A DNA stretch of 14,289 nucleotides from Bacillota bacterium. GTDB lineage: Bacteria; Bacillota_A; Clostridia; Lachnospirales; Lachnospiraceae. Below, piece after piece: positions 14,146 through 14,289 of the stretch. Position numbers and translations under genes: made by a program. The notes under the pieces were generated by a model. That model was not told the DNA's origin and searched no databases. It saw only the letters and a list, made by a program, of their open reading frames with translations. Within the stretch, counting starts at the first letter, position 1. The number at the start of each line of letters is the position of its first letter. The stretch covers positions 1 through 14,289 of the forward strand of contig JAEZSL010000222.1 in NCBI GenBank assembly GCA_023443925.1. Direction: 5' to 3'.

Positions 14146-14289
14146 GCTGGCTTAGCTCCTTCCATATTAAATTAAAGTAATCTTTGAATTCCGGAGCGCT
14201 TCTGGAGCGAAAAGGGGTCTTTTCTTCAACAGTCAAATTGACATCTATAACACGTTTAACGGTACCAGGTCTTGGAGTCAGAACGATGA
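14132..14289 (-). CDS. ABC transporter ATP-binding protein, 3' end only
   Basis: The last 51 residues of an ABC ATPase enter from the window edge. The visible IVLTPRPGTVKRVIDVNL matches the conserved strand after the H-loop region in SsuB/TauB/NrtD-type ATPases (typically LSPRPGRI), followed by a charged tail ending SQHEVK. Its stop overlaps the permease start by 14 bases, so the two are translationally coupled in one operon. The Walker and signature motifs lie outside the window. Confidence 0.85.
   Translation of the reverse strand, partial: IVLTPRPGTVKRVIDVNLTVEEKTPFRSRSAPEFKDYFNLIWKELSQHEVK

Overview
The window looks like chromosomal DNA from a spore-forming, low-GC anaerobe of the Lachnospiraceae/Clostridia type. 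The reasons are strong AGGAGG-type ribosome binding sites, AT-rich intergenic DNA, a perfect CIRCE operator (HrcA regulon), a DegV protein, a DUF5721-like protein and a LysM/GH18-like protein of the spore-associated YaaH/SleL type. No rRNA, tRNA or CRISPR array was seen.

Left part (1-5325), ordinary chromosome, all on the + strand: a DUF5721-like gene (105-602), a hemerythrin-domain gene (735-1289), and htpG (1408-3462) under a CIRCE/sigma-A promoter. Then comes an 850-base gene-poor stretch with a large stem-loop, a 16-bp palindrome and a probable long leader, followed by a DegV-family gene (4317-5153) with a strong terminator.

Middle part (5326-10140), more AT-rich and accessory in character: a gene remnant (5352-5486), a secreted protein with three internal PPC-like repeats (5593-6717), an orphan DUF6602-like predicted nuclease (7351-8439) and a secreted beta-propeller-like protein (8758-9993).

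Right part (10148-14289), all on the - strand apart from one tiny ORF: a SsuB/TauB-like ABC ATPase (3' end only, running off the window) overlaps the start of its SsuC/TauC-like permease. The permease gene is cut in two by a compact element of 3179 bp. The element carries a serine recombinase, a 54-codon acidic ORF, a LysM/GH18-like protein whose whole catalytic acidic motif is lost, and perhaps a 33-codon ORF. Both junctions share ACCG. Joining the two permease halves there restores, in frame, one 272-residue permease with no added or lost codon. The two element ends carry imperfect inverted half-sites whose symmetry centre falls inside the shared ACCG. The arrangement resembles the skin element in sigK, where a recombinase-encoding insert is removed precisely to rebuild a gene, but here the host gene is a transporter permease. 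Whether excision occurs, and when, cannot be read from the sequence. This element is the most interesting thing in the window.
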